Origin: an uncultured Christensenella sp. | GTDB taxonomy: Bacteria; Bacillota; Clostridia; Christensenellales; Borkfalkiaceae | Direction of reading: 5' to 3' | NCBI GenBank assembly: GCA_910578765.1 | Contig: CAJTRW010000017.1 | Span: 1-42,731 of the forward strand | Length of the DNA: 42,731 bases | Part shown: positions 7,197 to 14,033 of the stretch, piece by piece | Layout: every line of letters begins with the position of its first letter | Numbering within the stretch: position 1 is the first letter of the stretch | Translations under genes and position numbers: made by a program | Notes under the pieces: model-generated | What the model was told of the DNA's origin: nothing | Database searches by the model: none | Seen by the model: the letters and a program-made list of their open reading frames with translations, nothing else

Positions 7197-8048
7197 TTAT
7201 TCTTCGCCGTTTTCTTCGGGTGTAGCGTCTGCTTTCGCGCCGCTGTTGCCGAGGAACGCGCCGAAATAAATTTCCTTTTTGCCGCGTTTGGCTCCGCCGG
7301 ATGAAGACCTTCTTTCTCCGCCTCGTCTTTCGGGTCTGCCGCCGCGCTCGCCGCGGCGCTGTCCGCCGAATTTTCCTTCCCTGTCGCCGAAGGATTTTCT
7401 TTCACCGTATCTAAGACCTCTGTCGTTGGGTCTTGCGTTGTTGGGAATGACTGCGATATATCTGTTGGGTTCTTTACCTTCGGAAACCGTTTTAACCTCT
7501 GTATTGTTTGCAAGTGCGGAGTGGATAATGCGGCGCTCGTAAGGGTTCATAGGTTCGAGAGTGAGCTTCCTGCCCTTTTCGACCGCTTTTTTCGCAAGCT
7601 TTTCCGCTAAGGCTTTAAGCGTTTCTTCACGCTGGCTGCGGTAGTTTTCGCAGTCGACGACTACTTTTTTATAATCCGTCCTGCCTATGTTGGCAACCGC
7701 GCCGGCAAGGCACTGCACTGCGTCAAGCACGTCGCCGCGCTTACCTATCACCTTGGAAGAATTTTCCGTCTTTATTTCGATATGCAGACATTCGTCCCCG
7801 TCGACGGCTTCGCTTTTTCCGTCTATGCCGAGAATTTTCAAAAGTCCGTCAACAAACTGCTCCGTATTGCCGCCGCCCGACTTTTTGGTTATCTGGACCT
7901 TTGCTTTAACCGAGCCGAAAAGTTTCTTTTTTCCTTCTTCGAGGACGGTTATTTCAACCTCGTCAATGGTAAGCCCCAAAGTGCTTAATCCGTCTAAAAT
8001 AGCCTCGTCAACCGTTTTGGCCGTAAAAATATTTTCCGTCGATGTCAT
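7197..8048 (-). CDS. jag: Jag/KhpB RNA-binding protein with RGG-like tail
   Basis: 283 residues. Domains in order are Jag-N (about 5-50, with KKKLFGSVKAKVQI), a KH domain (about 95-140, with the SSKVIGKRGDVLDAVQCL loop) and an R3H domain (about 145-205, ending in the NPYERRIIHSAL helix). Residues 215-270 are an Arg/Gly-rich tail with several RGG-like steps that most KhpB proteins lack or have shorter. The family binds RNA, partners with KhpA, and affects cell elongation and division. The ATG overlaps the yidC stop (ATGA), so the two are translationally coupled, as in most Bacillota. The tail probably adds non-specific RNA binding. Confidence 0.95.
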   Translation of the reverse strand: MTSTENIFTAKTVDEAILDGLSTLGLTIDEVEITVLEEGKKKLFGSVKAKVQITKKSGGGNTEQFVDGLLKILGIDGKSEAVDGDECLHIEIKTENSSKVIGKRGDVLDAVQCLAGAVANIGRTDYKKVVVDCENYRSQREETLKALAEKLAKKAVEKGRKLTLEPMNPYERRIIHSALANNTEVKTVSEGKEPNRYIAVIPNNARPNDRGLRYGERKSFGDREGKFGGQRRGERGGRPERRGGERRSSSGGAKRGKKEIYFGAFLGNSGAKADATPEENGEE

Positions 8049-9334
8049 CTTTTTAACCTCTTTCTGTTATTTGCGCCTTTTTTGGGTTTTTTTCTGAGAA
8101 ACTCGTCGCCGTACTTTTTATAGCACGCGTCGAGAATTTTATTAATTACCACGGTGGTTATAAGGCTGAACGCCGTGTTTGTTATCATGTAAATGGAGAA
8201 CGCCGCGCTGTAAAAGAATGAGAAAACGCCGTAAATTATAGGCATTAAAATCATCATCCATTTATTTGTTTTCGCGCCGGAGCCGTCTACCGTGCCCAGC
8301 TCGTTCGTCGCTTTCTGCGAGCGCATCATAATAAACTGTTGAAGGAACATAAGCCCTATGGCAAGCACTATAAGTACAAAGTATCCGTTAAAAACCTTTC
8401 CTTCTATCTTGCCGGACGAATTTTCGTAACCGTGATTTCTGAGGTAGTATGTAACTTCGTTATAATATTCTTCGTAAGACGCGTCGTTTACCGAGCCCGT
8501 AGCACGCGATACCGCCGAGCTGAACTTGCTGAAATTGGGTATCTCCTTATTAAGCAGAGAGTCGGGATACCATATGTTTTTTACCCAAAGGAAGTTGTTT
8601 TTGTTTTTCCTGTAATAGTCCGCCGCGGATTTTCTTGCATGCTCGCGCACGTAATTTTTAACGTATACCTGTTTTTCTGACTCCTTCAATGCGGAAAAAT
8701 TTTCCGCAAGGGGCTTGTCCGCCGTAAGCGGGTCGTGTTTGTAATAATTTTCAAAACTTGCAAAGTCGACGAAATAAGCTTTGTCGCCCAAAGAAACATC
8801 GACTGTCTCTATAAGGAATCCGTCCTCGTGAACGGTGTTTCCGTCTTTATCCTTTAAAACGTATGTCTGAACGCTGGCATTGTAGCTGTCAACCATATTG
8901 TTATAAGTGTTGAGGTTAGCGTACTGCGAATAAGTTGAAAACGCGCTGAACACCAACATGAATATGACCAGCGAAACAATCATCGGAAGGCACGCGCCCA
9001 GCATGGAATAACCGTTTTGCTTCTGCAATTCCATTACTTTCTGGCTGTACATCTGTTTATCGTTGGCGTACTGCTTTTGAAGCTTTTCCATCTGCGGACG
9101 CATTTTCTCCATTACGAGAGCCTGTTTTTTGGTTTTCACCCTCGAATAGACGTCAAGCGGAAGCACGACGGTTTTCAATATAAGAGTAAACAGAACAACG
9201 CCGAGCCCTATAATACCGACGCCTTCTATAAGCCACTGAATAATTTTACCTATCCAGTTGAGATTTACCATACCTATTTTATCGACCGCAAAGTCGAGAA
9301 AAGAGGTGGATTGCAGTAAATTTAATGTTCCCAT
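8045..9334 (-). CDS. yidC: Membrane protein insertase YidC/Oxa1
   Basis: 429 residues. After a short N-terminus the Oxa1/YidC core starts near residue 25, with VLFTLILKTVVLPLDVYSRV forming the first core helix that carries the hydrophilic-groove basic residue, then the charged coiled hairpin (EKMRPQMEKLQKQYANDK). A long extracytoplasmic insertion of about 140 residues (roughly 150-290) follows, then three more membrane helices and a basic C-terminal tail for ribosome contact. It inserts membrane proteins with or without SecYEG. There is no lipobox, unlike SpoIIIJ of Bacillus. It lies 16 bp after yidD and overlaps jag by 4 bp. The large insertion is typical of Clostridia homologues. Confidence 0.95.
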   Translation of the reverse strand: MGTLNLLQSTSFLDFAVDKIGMVNLNWIGKIIQWLIEGVGIIGLGVVLFTLILKTVVLPLDVYSRVKTKKQALVMEKMRPQMEKLQKQYANDKQMYSQKVMELQKQNGYSMLGACLPMIVSLVIFMLVFSAFSTYSQYANLNTYNNMVDSYNASVQTYVLKDKDGNTVHEDGFLIETVDVSLGDKAYFVDFASFENYYKHDPLTADKPLAENFSALKESEKQVYVKNYVREHARKSAADYYRKNKNNFLWVKNIWYPDSLLNKEIPNFSKFSSAVSRATGSVNDASYEEYYNEVTYYLRNHGYENSSGKIEGKVFNGYFVLIVLAIGLMFLQQFIMMRSQKATNELGTVDGSGAKTNKWMMILMPIIYGVFSFFYSAAFSIYMITNTAFSLITTVVINKILDACYKKYGDEFLRKKPKKGANNRKRLKR

Positions 9335-9350
9335 TTGTTTCCGGTTCGGG

Positions 9351-9641
9351 TTAAAGCACCCATTTTAATTTAAAATAGTTTTCCGGTACGGGGTCGTACC
9401 CGCCGGAAGACAGAGGATTACACCTTAAAATACGCCAGCTTCCCATAAGCACGCCCGCTAAAACACCGTGATTGTTTATAGCGCGAAGCATGTATTCCGA
9501 ACAAGTCGGTTCATAGAGGCAGGTATGCCGCGAAAAATGCTTCTGGTAGAATATTATAAGCCGCATCAGAAATATTTTTATAAACGGCTTCAATACCGTG
9601 CGGCGCAAAAGCTTCCAAAATTTTCTCAGTTTGCCGCGCAT
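9351..9641 (-). CDS. yidD: Membrane protein insertion efficiency factor YidD
   Basis: 96 residues, within the family range. The hallmark segments are FYQKHFSRHTCLYEPTCSEY (with the conserved Cys pair), then a Gly-Val helix, and RCNPLSSGGYDPVPENY at the end. The basic N-terminus is likely amphipathic and membrane-associated. It helps YidC-dependent insertion. The gene overlaps the end of rnpA by 16 bp and precedes yidC, the normal order in this operon. Confidence 0.96.
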   Translation of the reverse strand: MRGKLRKFWKLLRRTVLKPFIKIFLMRLIIFYQKHFSRHTCLYEPTCSEYMLRAINNHGVLAGVLMGSWRILRCNPLSSGGYDPVPENYFKLKWVL

Positions 9642-9955
9642 TCGTTAATCTTTCCAAAACACAGTTTTAAACTGTTTTCAAAACCTTTATAAGTATATTC
9701 TTCCGCGACCCTCGGCAAAATTATGATGCTGTAATTTTTTTCAAGCAGCGTGCAGTTTGCGTCGAACGCCGCCCTTGCAAGTCGCTTTACCCTGTTTCTT
9801 ACGTGCGCCTTGCCGTGTTTTTTTGATACGGCGACGCCCATTTTAAGCGAGCCTGACGGAAAATATAATAAAGTAAGACAGGGGGAAAATACGCGTTTTC
9901 CCCTGTTGAACAACTTTTGAAAATCAGTATTTTTTTTAATCCTTAAATATTTCAC
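9626..9955 (-). CDS. rnpA: Ribonuclease P protein component
   Basis: 109 residues. The start is a GTG at 9955, three bases after the rpmH stop. The RNR segment that binds P RNA is visible as KAHVRNRVKRLARAAF (about residues 48-63), and the N-terminal RIKKNTDFQKLFNRGKR is typical. It pairs with the RNase P RNA (not in this window) to mature tRNA 5' ends. The very short spacing to rpmH implies coupled translation. Confidence 0.96.
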   Translation of the reverse strand: MKYLRIKKNTDFQKLFNRGKRVFSPCLTLLYFPSGSLKMGVAVSKKHGKAHVRNRVKRLARAAFDANCTLLEKNYSIIILPRVAEEYTYKGFENSLKLCFGKINECAAN

Positions 9956-9958
9956 TAT

Positions 9959-10093
9959 TTAAGCGGAAAGCTTTTTTCTTCCCTTGTTTCTTCTTCTTTT
10001 AAGTACTTTCCTTCCTGCGTTGGACGCCATTCTCTTTCTGAAACCGTGAACTTTGCTTCTCTGTCTCTTTTTAGGTTGATAAGTTCTTTTCAT
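9959..10093 (-). CDS. rpmH: 50S ribosomal protein L34
   Basis: 44 residues, begins MKRTYQPKKRQRSKVHGF and ends RNKGRKKLSA, a near-canonical L34. The ATG at 10093 follows AAAAGGAA by about seven bases. It is the first gene of the rpmH-rnpA-yidD-yidC-jag cluster, with its own promoter at the end of dnaN. It is short and easily missed by length filters. Confidence 0.97.
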   Translation of the reverse strand: MKRTYQPKKRQRSKVHGFRKRMASNAGRKVLKRRRNKGRKKLSA

Positions 10094-10138
10094 TTTTATA
10101 TTCCTTTTAATTATGTTTTATTTTTCAGCAACTCTTTT

Positions 10139-10168
10139 AAAATACATTATTTTAAAGCTTGTTGTCAA
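10139..10168 (-). promoter_or_regulatory. rpmH operon promoter overlapping the dnaN stop codon
   Basis: On the minus strand a perfect TTGACA (10168-10163) contains the TGA stop of dnaN; an 18-base spacer leads to TATTTT (10144-10139). The -35 is strong, the -10 moderate. Confidence 0.55.
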
Positions 10169-11271
10169 GCGTTATTGGCTGTCCTGACCGGTAATATCAA
10201 ATACAGTCTGTCTTTATTGCTCATGTTTTCGCAAATAAAAGGCTGTATCTGGCTGTTGAATGCCAAAACAATTTCTTCTTCGCCCAAAGCGTTGACTGCT
10301 TCGATTATAAATTTCGAGTTCATTGCAATACGGACGTCTTTTCCTTCGACCTCTGCTTTTACGGGCTCCTGAACGTTACCTATTTCCGAATTTGACGAAA
10401 TTTCTATCTTATCGCCGTTTACGTCGAAAATTATCAGGCTGTTTTTATCCCCTCTTACGAGAATTGCCGCCCTCTCTATGCTGGCTTTAAGTATGGATTT
10501 ATTTACCTTAACAACGGTGGTAAAGTCTTTGGGAATAATATTTTCCTTTTTTATAAATTCGCCGCCGTAAAGTCTTGAAGTTAAAACGGTGTTATCGGAA
10601 GATACCATCATCATTCCGCGGCGGACGAAAATTTCCGTTTCGTCGGCGCTGTCGGGTATCATTTTCTCTATTTCCGAAAGCGTGCGGGCAGGGCAGACGA
10701 TTTCCAAATCTCCCGTTGAAGAAATTACCGTTCCTTTAACGGTGGCAAGACGGAAGCCGTCAAGCGCCGTAACGCTGATATCGTTCCCTTGAATTACAAA
10801 ATTACAGCCCTTTAAAATAGGTCTCGAATCGTCCGTCGCACAGCAAAACGAAGTCGCGGAAATAAAGTTTTTTAAATCCGCCGTCTTTAATTTAAAGCTG
10901 TTTTCGTTTATATCCACGTCGATAGCGGGAAATTCGTCTGCGGGAAGGACCTGCATATCGGTCTGGCTGTCGACGTAAAAGATGTCCATTTTTCTGCCGT
11001 TTGCGGAAAGAGTTATCTGCACGCCTTCAAGCTTTTTTATAAAATCGGAAAAATATCTTCCGGGAACGCAGATTTCACCTTCTTCCATAACGTCGGCTTT
11101 AATGGTTTTTTGAATAGATATTTCACCGTCCGTGGCAGCCAAAGTAAGAGAATCGTTTTTTGCGGATAATTTGATGCATTCCAAAACGGGAACTGTGGTT
11201 TTGGAGGAGCAGGCTTTGACAACTTTTAACACGGCGTCGGATAAATCTATACCTTCGCAGACAACTTTCAT
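10165..11271 (-). CDS. dnaN: DNA polymerase III beta subunit (sliding clamp)
   Basis: 368 residues, the family's normal length, with three tandem clamp folds (about 1-120, 125-245, 246-368). Recognisable segments are MKVVCEGIDLSDAVLKVVKA at the start, AATDGEISIQKTI, the DDSRPILKGCNF stretch, and the LILPVRT end. The dimer encircles DNA and tethers polymerase III. The ATG follows GGGAG by about seven bases. The neighbours are odd: dnaN normally follows dnaA, but here the upstream side is an AT-rich gap and a divergent rsmG, and no dnaA, recF or gyrB is in the window. Confidence 0.97.
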   Translation of the reverse strand: MKVVCEGIDLSDAVLKVVKACSSKTTVPVLECIKLSAKNDSLTLAATDGEISIQKTIKADVMEEGEICVPGRYFSDFIKKLEGVQITLSANGRKMDIFYVDSQTDMQVLPADEFPAIDVDINENSFKLKTADLKNFISATSFCCATDDSRPILKGCNFVIQGNDISVTALDGFRLATVKGTVISSTGDLEIVCPARTLSEIEKMIPDSADETEIFVRRGMMMVSSDNTVLTSRLYGGEFIKKENIIPKDFTTVVKVNKSILKASIERAAILVRGDKNSLIIFDVNGDKIEISSNSEIGNVQEPVKAEVEGKDVRIAMNSKFIIEAVNALGEEEIVLAFNSQIQPFICENMSNKDRLYLILPVRTANNA

Positions 11272-11653
11272 GACTTTCTCCCTTGATAGATATTAATTAT
11301 ATTTATTAAAAAATTTATTATAGAATAAATAGTATTAATGACGGTGGAAATGTTGATAGCTTCGACCGCTTTTACATTACAATAATATAATAGCAAATAT
11401 ATTATTAAAAAGCAACCAAAAAAAGGTGGTTTTAGGTTGTGGAAAAGGCTGATTTTTCTGTTTACAAAGCTGTTTATATTTTGTGAATGAGTTGATAACT
11501 CAAGCGGTGAAAATTAAAAAAACAGTAAAAGAAAATCAAGTAAAAATGTCAACTTATAAAGATATAAACAAATCCACACAGTATAGGCGGATTGTTGAAA
11601 TTTTTATGTGGATTAAATTTGAATTTTTACTTTAAATGTGTTAAAATTTTTAT
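11272..11653. other. AT-rich dnaN/rsmG intergenic region with DnaA-box-like sites
   Basis: A 382-bp gap between divergent dnaN and rsmG. It holds TGTGGAAAA (11438-11446) and TGTGGATTA (11607-11615), each one mismatch from TGTGGATAA, plus AAATCCACA (11570-11578, two mismatches), in long A/T runs. It also carries the promoters of both genes. It could be a secondary part of the origin or a DnaA-regulated promoter region. There is no coding potential. Confidence 0.5.
11619..11647 (+). promoter_or_regulatory. rsmG promoter giving an apparently leaderless transcript
   Basis: TTGAAT (11619-11624), a 17-base spacer and TAAAAT (11642-11647). The ATG begins at 11654, only six bases after the -10 box, so transcription should start at or next to the start codon. 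There is no ribosome site. Confidence 0.55.
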
Positions 11654-12337
11654 ATGGATACGGAAAAGTACGTTGATTTAATAAAAAACAAATGTTCTGA
11701 TAAGTTCGGTAAGTTTGAGGATTTGCTTTTAAATTGCAATAAAATGTACAATCTTACTGCCGTAACTGATAAAAAGGACATCTTTTATAAGCATTTTTTG
11801 GACAGCGTGCTGGGTGAAAGATTCTTCGGCGAAGGCGGAACAGTGGCGGAAATAGGCTCCGGAGGAGGGTTTCCTTCCGTTCCTCTCATGATTGTTAGGC
11901 ATGATTTAAGGTTTACTTTAATTGAAAGCACGGGCAAAAAATGTGCTTTTTTGGAAAGGGTTGTGGAAAACCTTAAACTTAACTGTGGACAAGTATTGAA
12001 TATACGGGCCGAAGACGGGGCGCATGATAAAAATTTGAGGGAAAAATTCAGATTTGTATGTGCGCGGGCTGTGGCGCGTTTGAATACTTTATGCGAGTAT
12101 TGCTTGCCGTATGCCGAGGTCGGAGGGGCTTTTATCGCATATAAAGGCGAAGCCGACGACGAAATTAAGCAAGCGCAGAAAGCCGTTAAACTTCTCGGCG
12201 GAGAAATCGAGAGGGTTGAAAAATATACTTTGCCCGAAAATTACGGTAGCCGCAGCCTTATTGTTATAAGAAAAATAAAAAAAACTCCCCCGCTCTATCC
12301 TCGCGGACAGGGCAGAGAGAGAAAGAATCCTCTTTGA
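11654..12337 (+). CDS. rsmG: 16S rRNA (guanine-527-N7)-methyltransferase RsmG
   Basis: 227 residues. The SAM-binding Rossmann core shows motif I as VAEIGSGGGFPSVPLMI (about 64-80), then FTLIESTGKKCAFL and the CARAVARLNTL segment, all characteristic of RsmG/GidB. It methylates N7 of G527 in 16S rRNA. In many Bacillota rsmG sits beside parAB and the mnmE/mnmG genes; here only parAB is nearby. No Shine-Dalgarno site precedes the ATG. The last dozen residues (PPLYPRGQGRERKNPL) are outside the normal fold. It is followed at once by the SLOG gene. Confidence 0.95.
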   Translation: MDTEKYVDLIKNKCSDKFGKFEDLLLNCNKMYNLTAVTDKKDIFYKHFLDSVLGERFFGEGGTVAEIGSGGGFPSVPLMIVRHDLRFTLIESTGKKCAFLERVVENLKLNCGQVLNIRAEDGAHDKNLREKFRFVCARAVARLNTLCEYCLPYAEVGGAFIAYKGEADDEIKQAQKAVKLLGGEIERVEKYTLPENYGSRSLIVIRKIKKTPPLYPRGQGRERKNPL

Positions 12338-12339
12338 TT

Positions 12340-12792
12340 ATGAATTTAAAATGCGCGTTCAGCGGGCACAGAAATTTAAATATAGGCGGATACGACGACG
12401 GGCTGCTTGAAAGCGTTATTTCCGACCTGATAAAAACAGGCGTTAAGACGTTTTATTGCGGTATGGCGCTCGGCTTCGATATGCAGGCTGCGGAAAAGGT
12501 TGTAGAATTTAAAAAGAAAACGCCAATCCGCCTTGTGGCATGTCTGCCGTGCGGAGGACAGTCGGAAACGTTTTCCCTTTCTTCGGAAAGAAGATATAAA
12601 GAAATTTTAAAAAACTGCGATACGGTAATTACTCTTGCGCCGGAGTATTATAACGGTTGTATGCACAGGCGCAACAGGTTTATGGTAGACAATTGCGATA
12701 TTTTGGTGTGTTTTTTAAGGAAGAACAGCGGCGGCACGTGTTATACCGTCAAATACGCCGAAAGCTTCAATAAAAAGATAATAAAAATTTAA
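12340..12792 (+). CDS. SLOG-family (YpsA/DUF1273-like) nucleotide-binding protein
   Basis: 150 residues from the ATG at 12340; a TTG at 12334 would add two residues. The fold is a Rossmann-like SLOG domain: FSGHRN near the N-terminus, YCGMALGFDMQAAE as the glycine-rich loop, and a late strand DILVCFLRKNSGGTCYTVKYA that closes the nucleotide pocket. YpsA/DUF1273 proteins share these three marks. SLOG domains bind nucleotide-derived ligands; the biochemical role of this stand-alone type is not settled. The gene starts two bases after the rsmG stop, so it is co-transcribed with it. Confidence 0.85.
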   Translation: MNLKCAFSGHRNLNIGGYDDGLLESVISDLIKTGVKTFYCGMALGFDMQAAEKVVEFKKKTPIRLVACLPCGGQSETFSLSSERRYKEILKNCDTVITLAPEYYNGCMHRRNRFMVDNCDILVCFLRKNSGGTCYTVKYAESFNKKIIKI

Positions 12793-12815
12793 ACCGCCCG
12801 AAGGCGGTTTTTTTT
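12791..12815 (+). terminator. Terminator of the rsmG operon
   Basis: AAACCGCC CGAA GGCGGTTT (12791-12810), a perfect 8-bp stem, then five more T. It overlaps the stop codon of the SLOG gene and abuts the convergent yyaC stop. Confidence 0.9.
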
Positions 12816-13398
12816 ACAGAAAATTGGCAAGCTCCGCCGTATTTTCGACGGTTATGCTTTTATTGCGCAGGTAATCGGTTACAAAGTCGGCAATTCCGTC
12901 GGAGATTATTTCCGACATGGTGTAAACCACGTTTAGTCTGGTTGAGGAAAATAACGAGTAATTGAATACGGAGCGCTCGGCTATTATTCCCATTACGGAG
13001 ACGTCCCCCACCTTACTTAATTTTTTATTTGCACCGCTGCCCGGCTTTATTCCCCTGCGGGCAACTTTAATAAGACCGATGTCGCCGGCAAGACCGACGG
13101 CGGCGTCGACTGCTATTACGGGACTTGCGGGATGAGTGCATCTTAAAAACTCGTTCATGTATTTAATTTCGTGTGCGGTAATTGGTTTGGAAAGAGTACC
13201 GTAAACATAGCAGTTTAAATTTGAAAGCTTTTCTTTCAGCTTGGTTCCCGTAACCGGTCCGAGACTGTCGCCCACGGACAAATCGCTTCCTATACATAAA
13301 ATCACCGGTGCGTTATCGCTTGCCGGTATTATTTTTTTTAAAGCCAGGCAGATGCCGCTCGGGGCAAGTGCATTAAATAAATTGAAAGAATAATCCAT
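12814..13398 (-). CDS. yyaC: Sporulation protein YyaC (DUF1256, GPR-like protease fold)
   Basis: 194 residues, the usual size. The family marks are VILCIGSDLSVGDSLGPVTG (about 31-50), VYGTLSKPITAHEI (about 64-77), VIAVDAAVGLAGDIGLIKV (about 93-111) and PGSGANKKLSKVGDVSVMGI (about 118-137), as in YyaC, which is related in fold to the germination protease GPR. It is a sporulation-associated protein of unclear substrate and lies near the origin in Bacillus too. A ribosome site AAGAGG precedes the ATG. A perfect 17-bp palindrome (13429-13445, GCTTATAA-A-TTATAAGC) lies about 31 bases upstream and may be an operator. Confidence 0.92.
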   Translation of the reverse strand: MDYSFNLFNALAPSGICLALKKIIPASDNAPVILCIGSDLSVGDSLGPVTGTKLKEKLSNLNCYVYGTLSKPITAHEIKYMNEFLRCTHPASPVIAVDAAVGLAGDIGLIKVARRGIKPGSGANKKLSKVGDVSVMGIIAERSVFNYSLFSSTRLNVVYTMSEIISDGIADFVTDYLRNKSITVENTAELANFL

Positions 13399-13489
13399 AT
13401 CAAACCTCTTGTCAGTTATTGACGGTTTGCTTATAAATTATAAGCCGCTTGCAATATTTGTGTGAATGCCGGTATTTCTTTTACAGAGT

Positions 13490-13735
13490 ATGAAATTTTT
13501 TATCCACACGATTTCCACAAATAAACAGTCGACAAAATTGTAAAAATCCGCAAAACGGTGATTTTATCCCCGAAAAATACACAAAATAATCCTGATAGCG
13601 GCAAATTAAAGAATTCGGGCTTGAAATCTTGAAAAATATTACACATTACGGTTAAGGTAAAAAAAGGCAGTTTTAAAAATTTTATCAACAGATTTCGGAT
13701 TTTTATCCACAAATACAGAAATTACCCACATTGTC
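13490..13735. other. Candidate oriC: DnaA-box cluster
   Basis: Within the 635-bp gap 13399-14033 there are two perfect DnaA boxes, TTATCCACA at 13500-13508 and 13703-13711. Single-mismatch boxes are TTACCCACA at 13722-13730 and TTATCAACA at 13682-13690. Weaker ones are ATTTCCACA at 13511-13519 and TTATCCCCG at 13564-13572. All point the same way. The flanks are AT-rich and two parS sites follow directly. Neighbouring transcription diverges from this part of the window. No dnaA gene is adjacent, which is unusual. Confidence 0.65.
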
Positions 13736-13743
13736 GCGCTTCA

Positions 13744-13759
13744 CGTTTCACGTGAAACT
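13744..13759. promoter_or_regulatory. parS site 1 (ParB nucleation site)
   Basis: GTTTCACGTGAAAC is a perfect 14-bp palindrome, identical to the core of the Bacillus parS 16-mer. It sits right after the DnaA-box cluster. Confidence 0.92.
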
Positions 13760-13786
13760 TTATGTAACTTAAAAAATTTGGTTGAA

Positions 13787-13802
13787 AGTTTCATGTGAAA
13801 CT
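13787..13802. promoter_or_regulatory. parS site 2
   Basis: AGTTTCATGTGAAACT keeps the parS palindrome with one central C-to-T change, 43 bp from site 1. Confidence 0.85.
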
Positions 13803-13939
13803 AAATTAACATAATTTTCCATAAGGCGCATATGATATTTATGCGGTTTTTTCAGGCTGTAAAGCGTTTCGGCAGGCAAAAAGTTAGGTGAAAAACAGAT
13901 AAAATTTGAACGTTGAAACGATTTAAACGCCCTAAATGC

Positions 13940-13968
13940 TTGTAATGGCGGCGGCAATATGATAAAAT
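13940..13968 (+). promoter_or_regulatory. ftsH promoter
   Basis: TTGTAA (13940-13945), a 17-base spacer and TAAAAT (13963-13968), 65 bases before the ftsH start. Confidence 0.55.
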
Positions 13969-14033
13969 AACGTCATAACGGCAAAATTACGGTAATTGAT
14001 GCCGTATTACAATATTATATAAGGAGATTTGTT

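Noticed and set aside
7121..7513. 130-codon minus-strand frame overlapping the end of jag
   Set aside because: It is the shifted frame of the Arg/Gly-rich jag tail and has no independent start signal.
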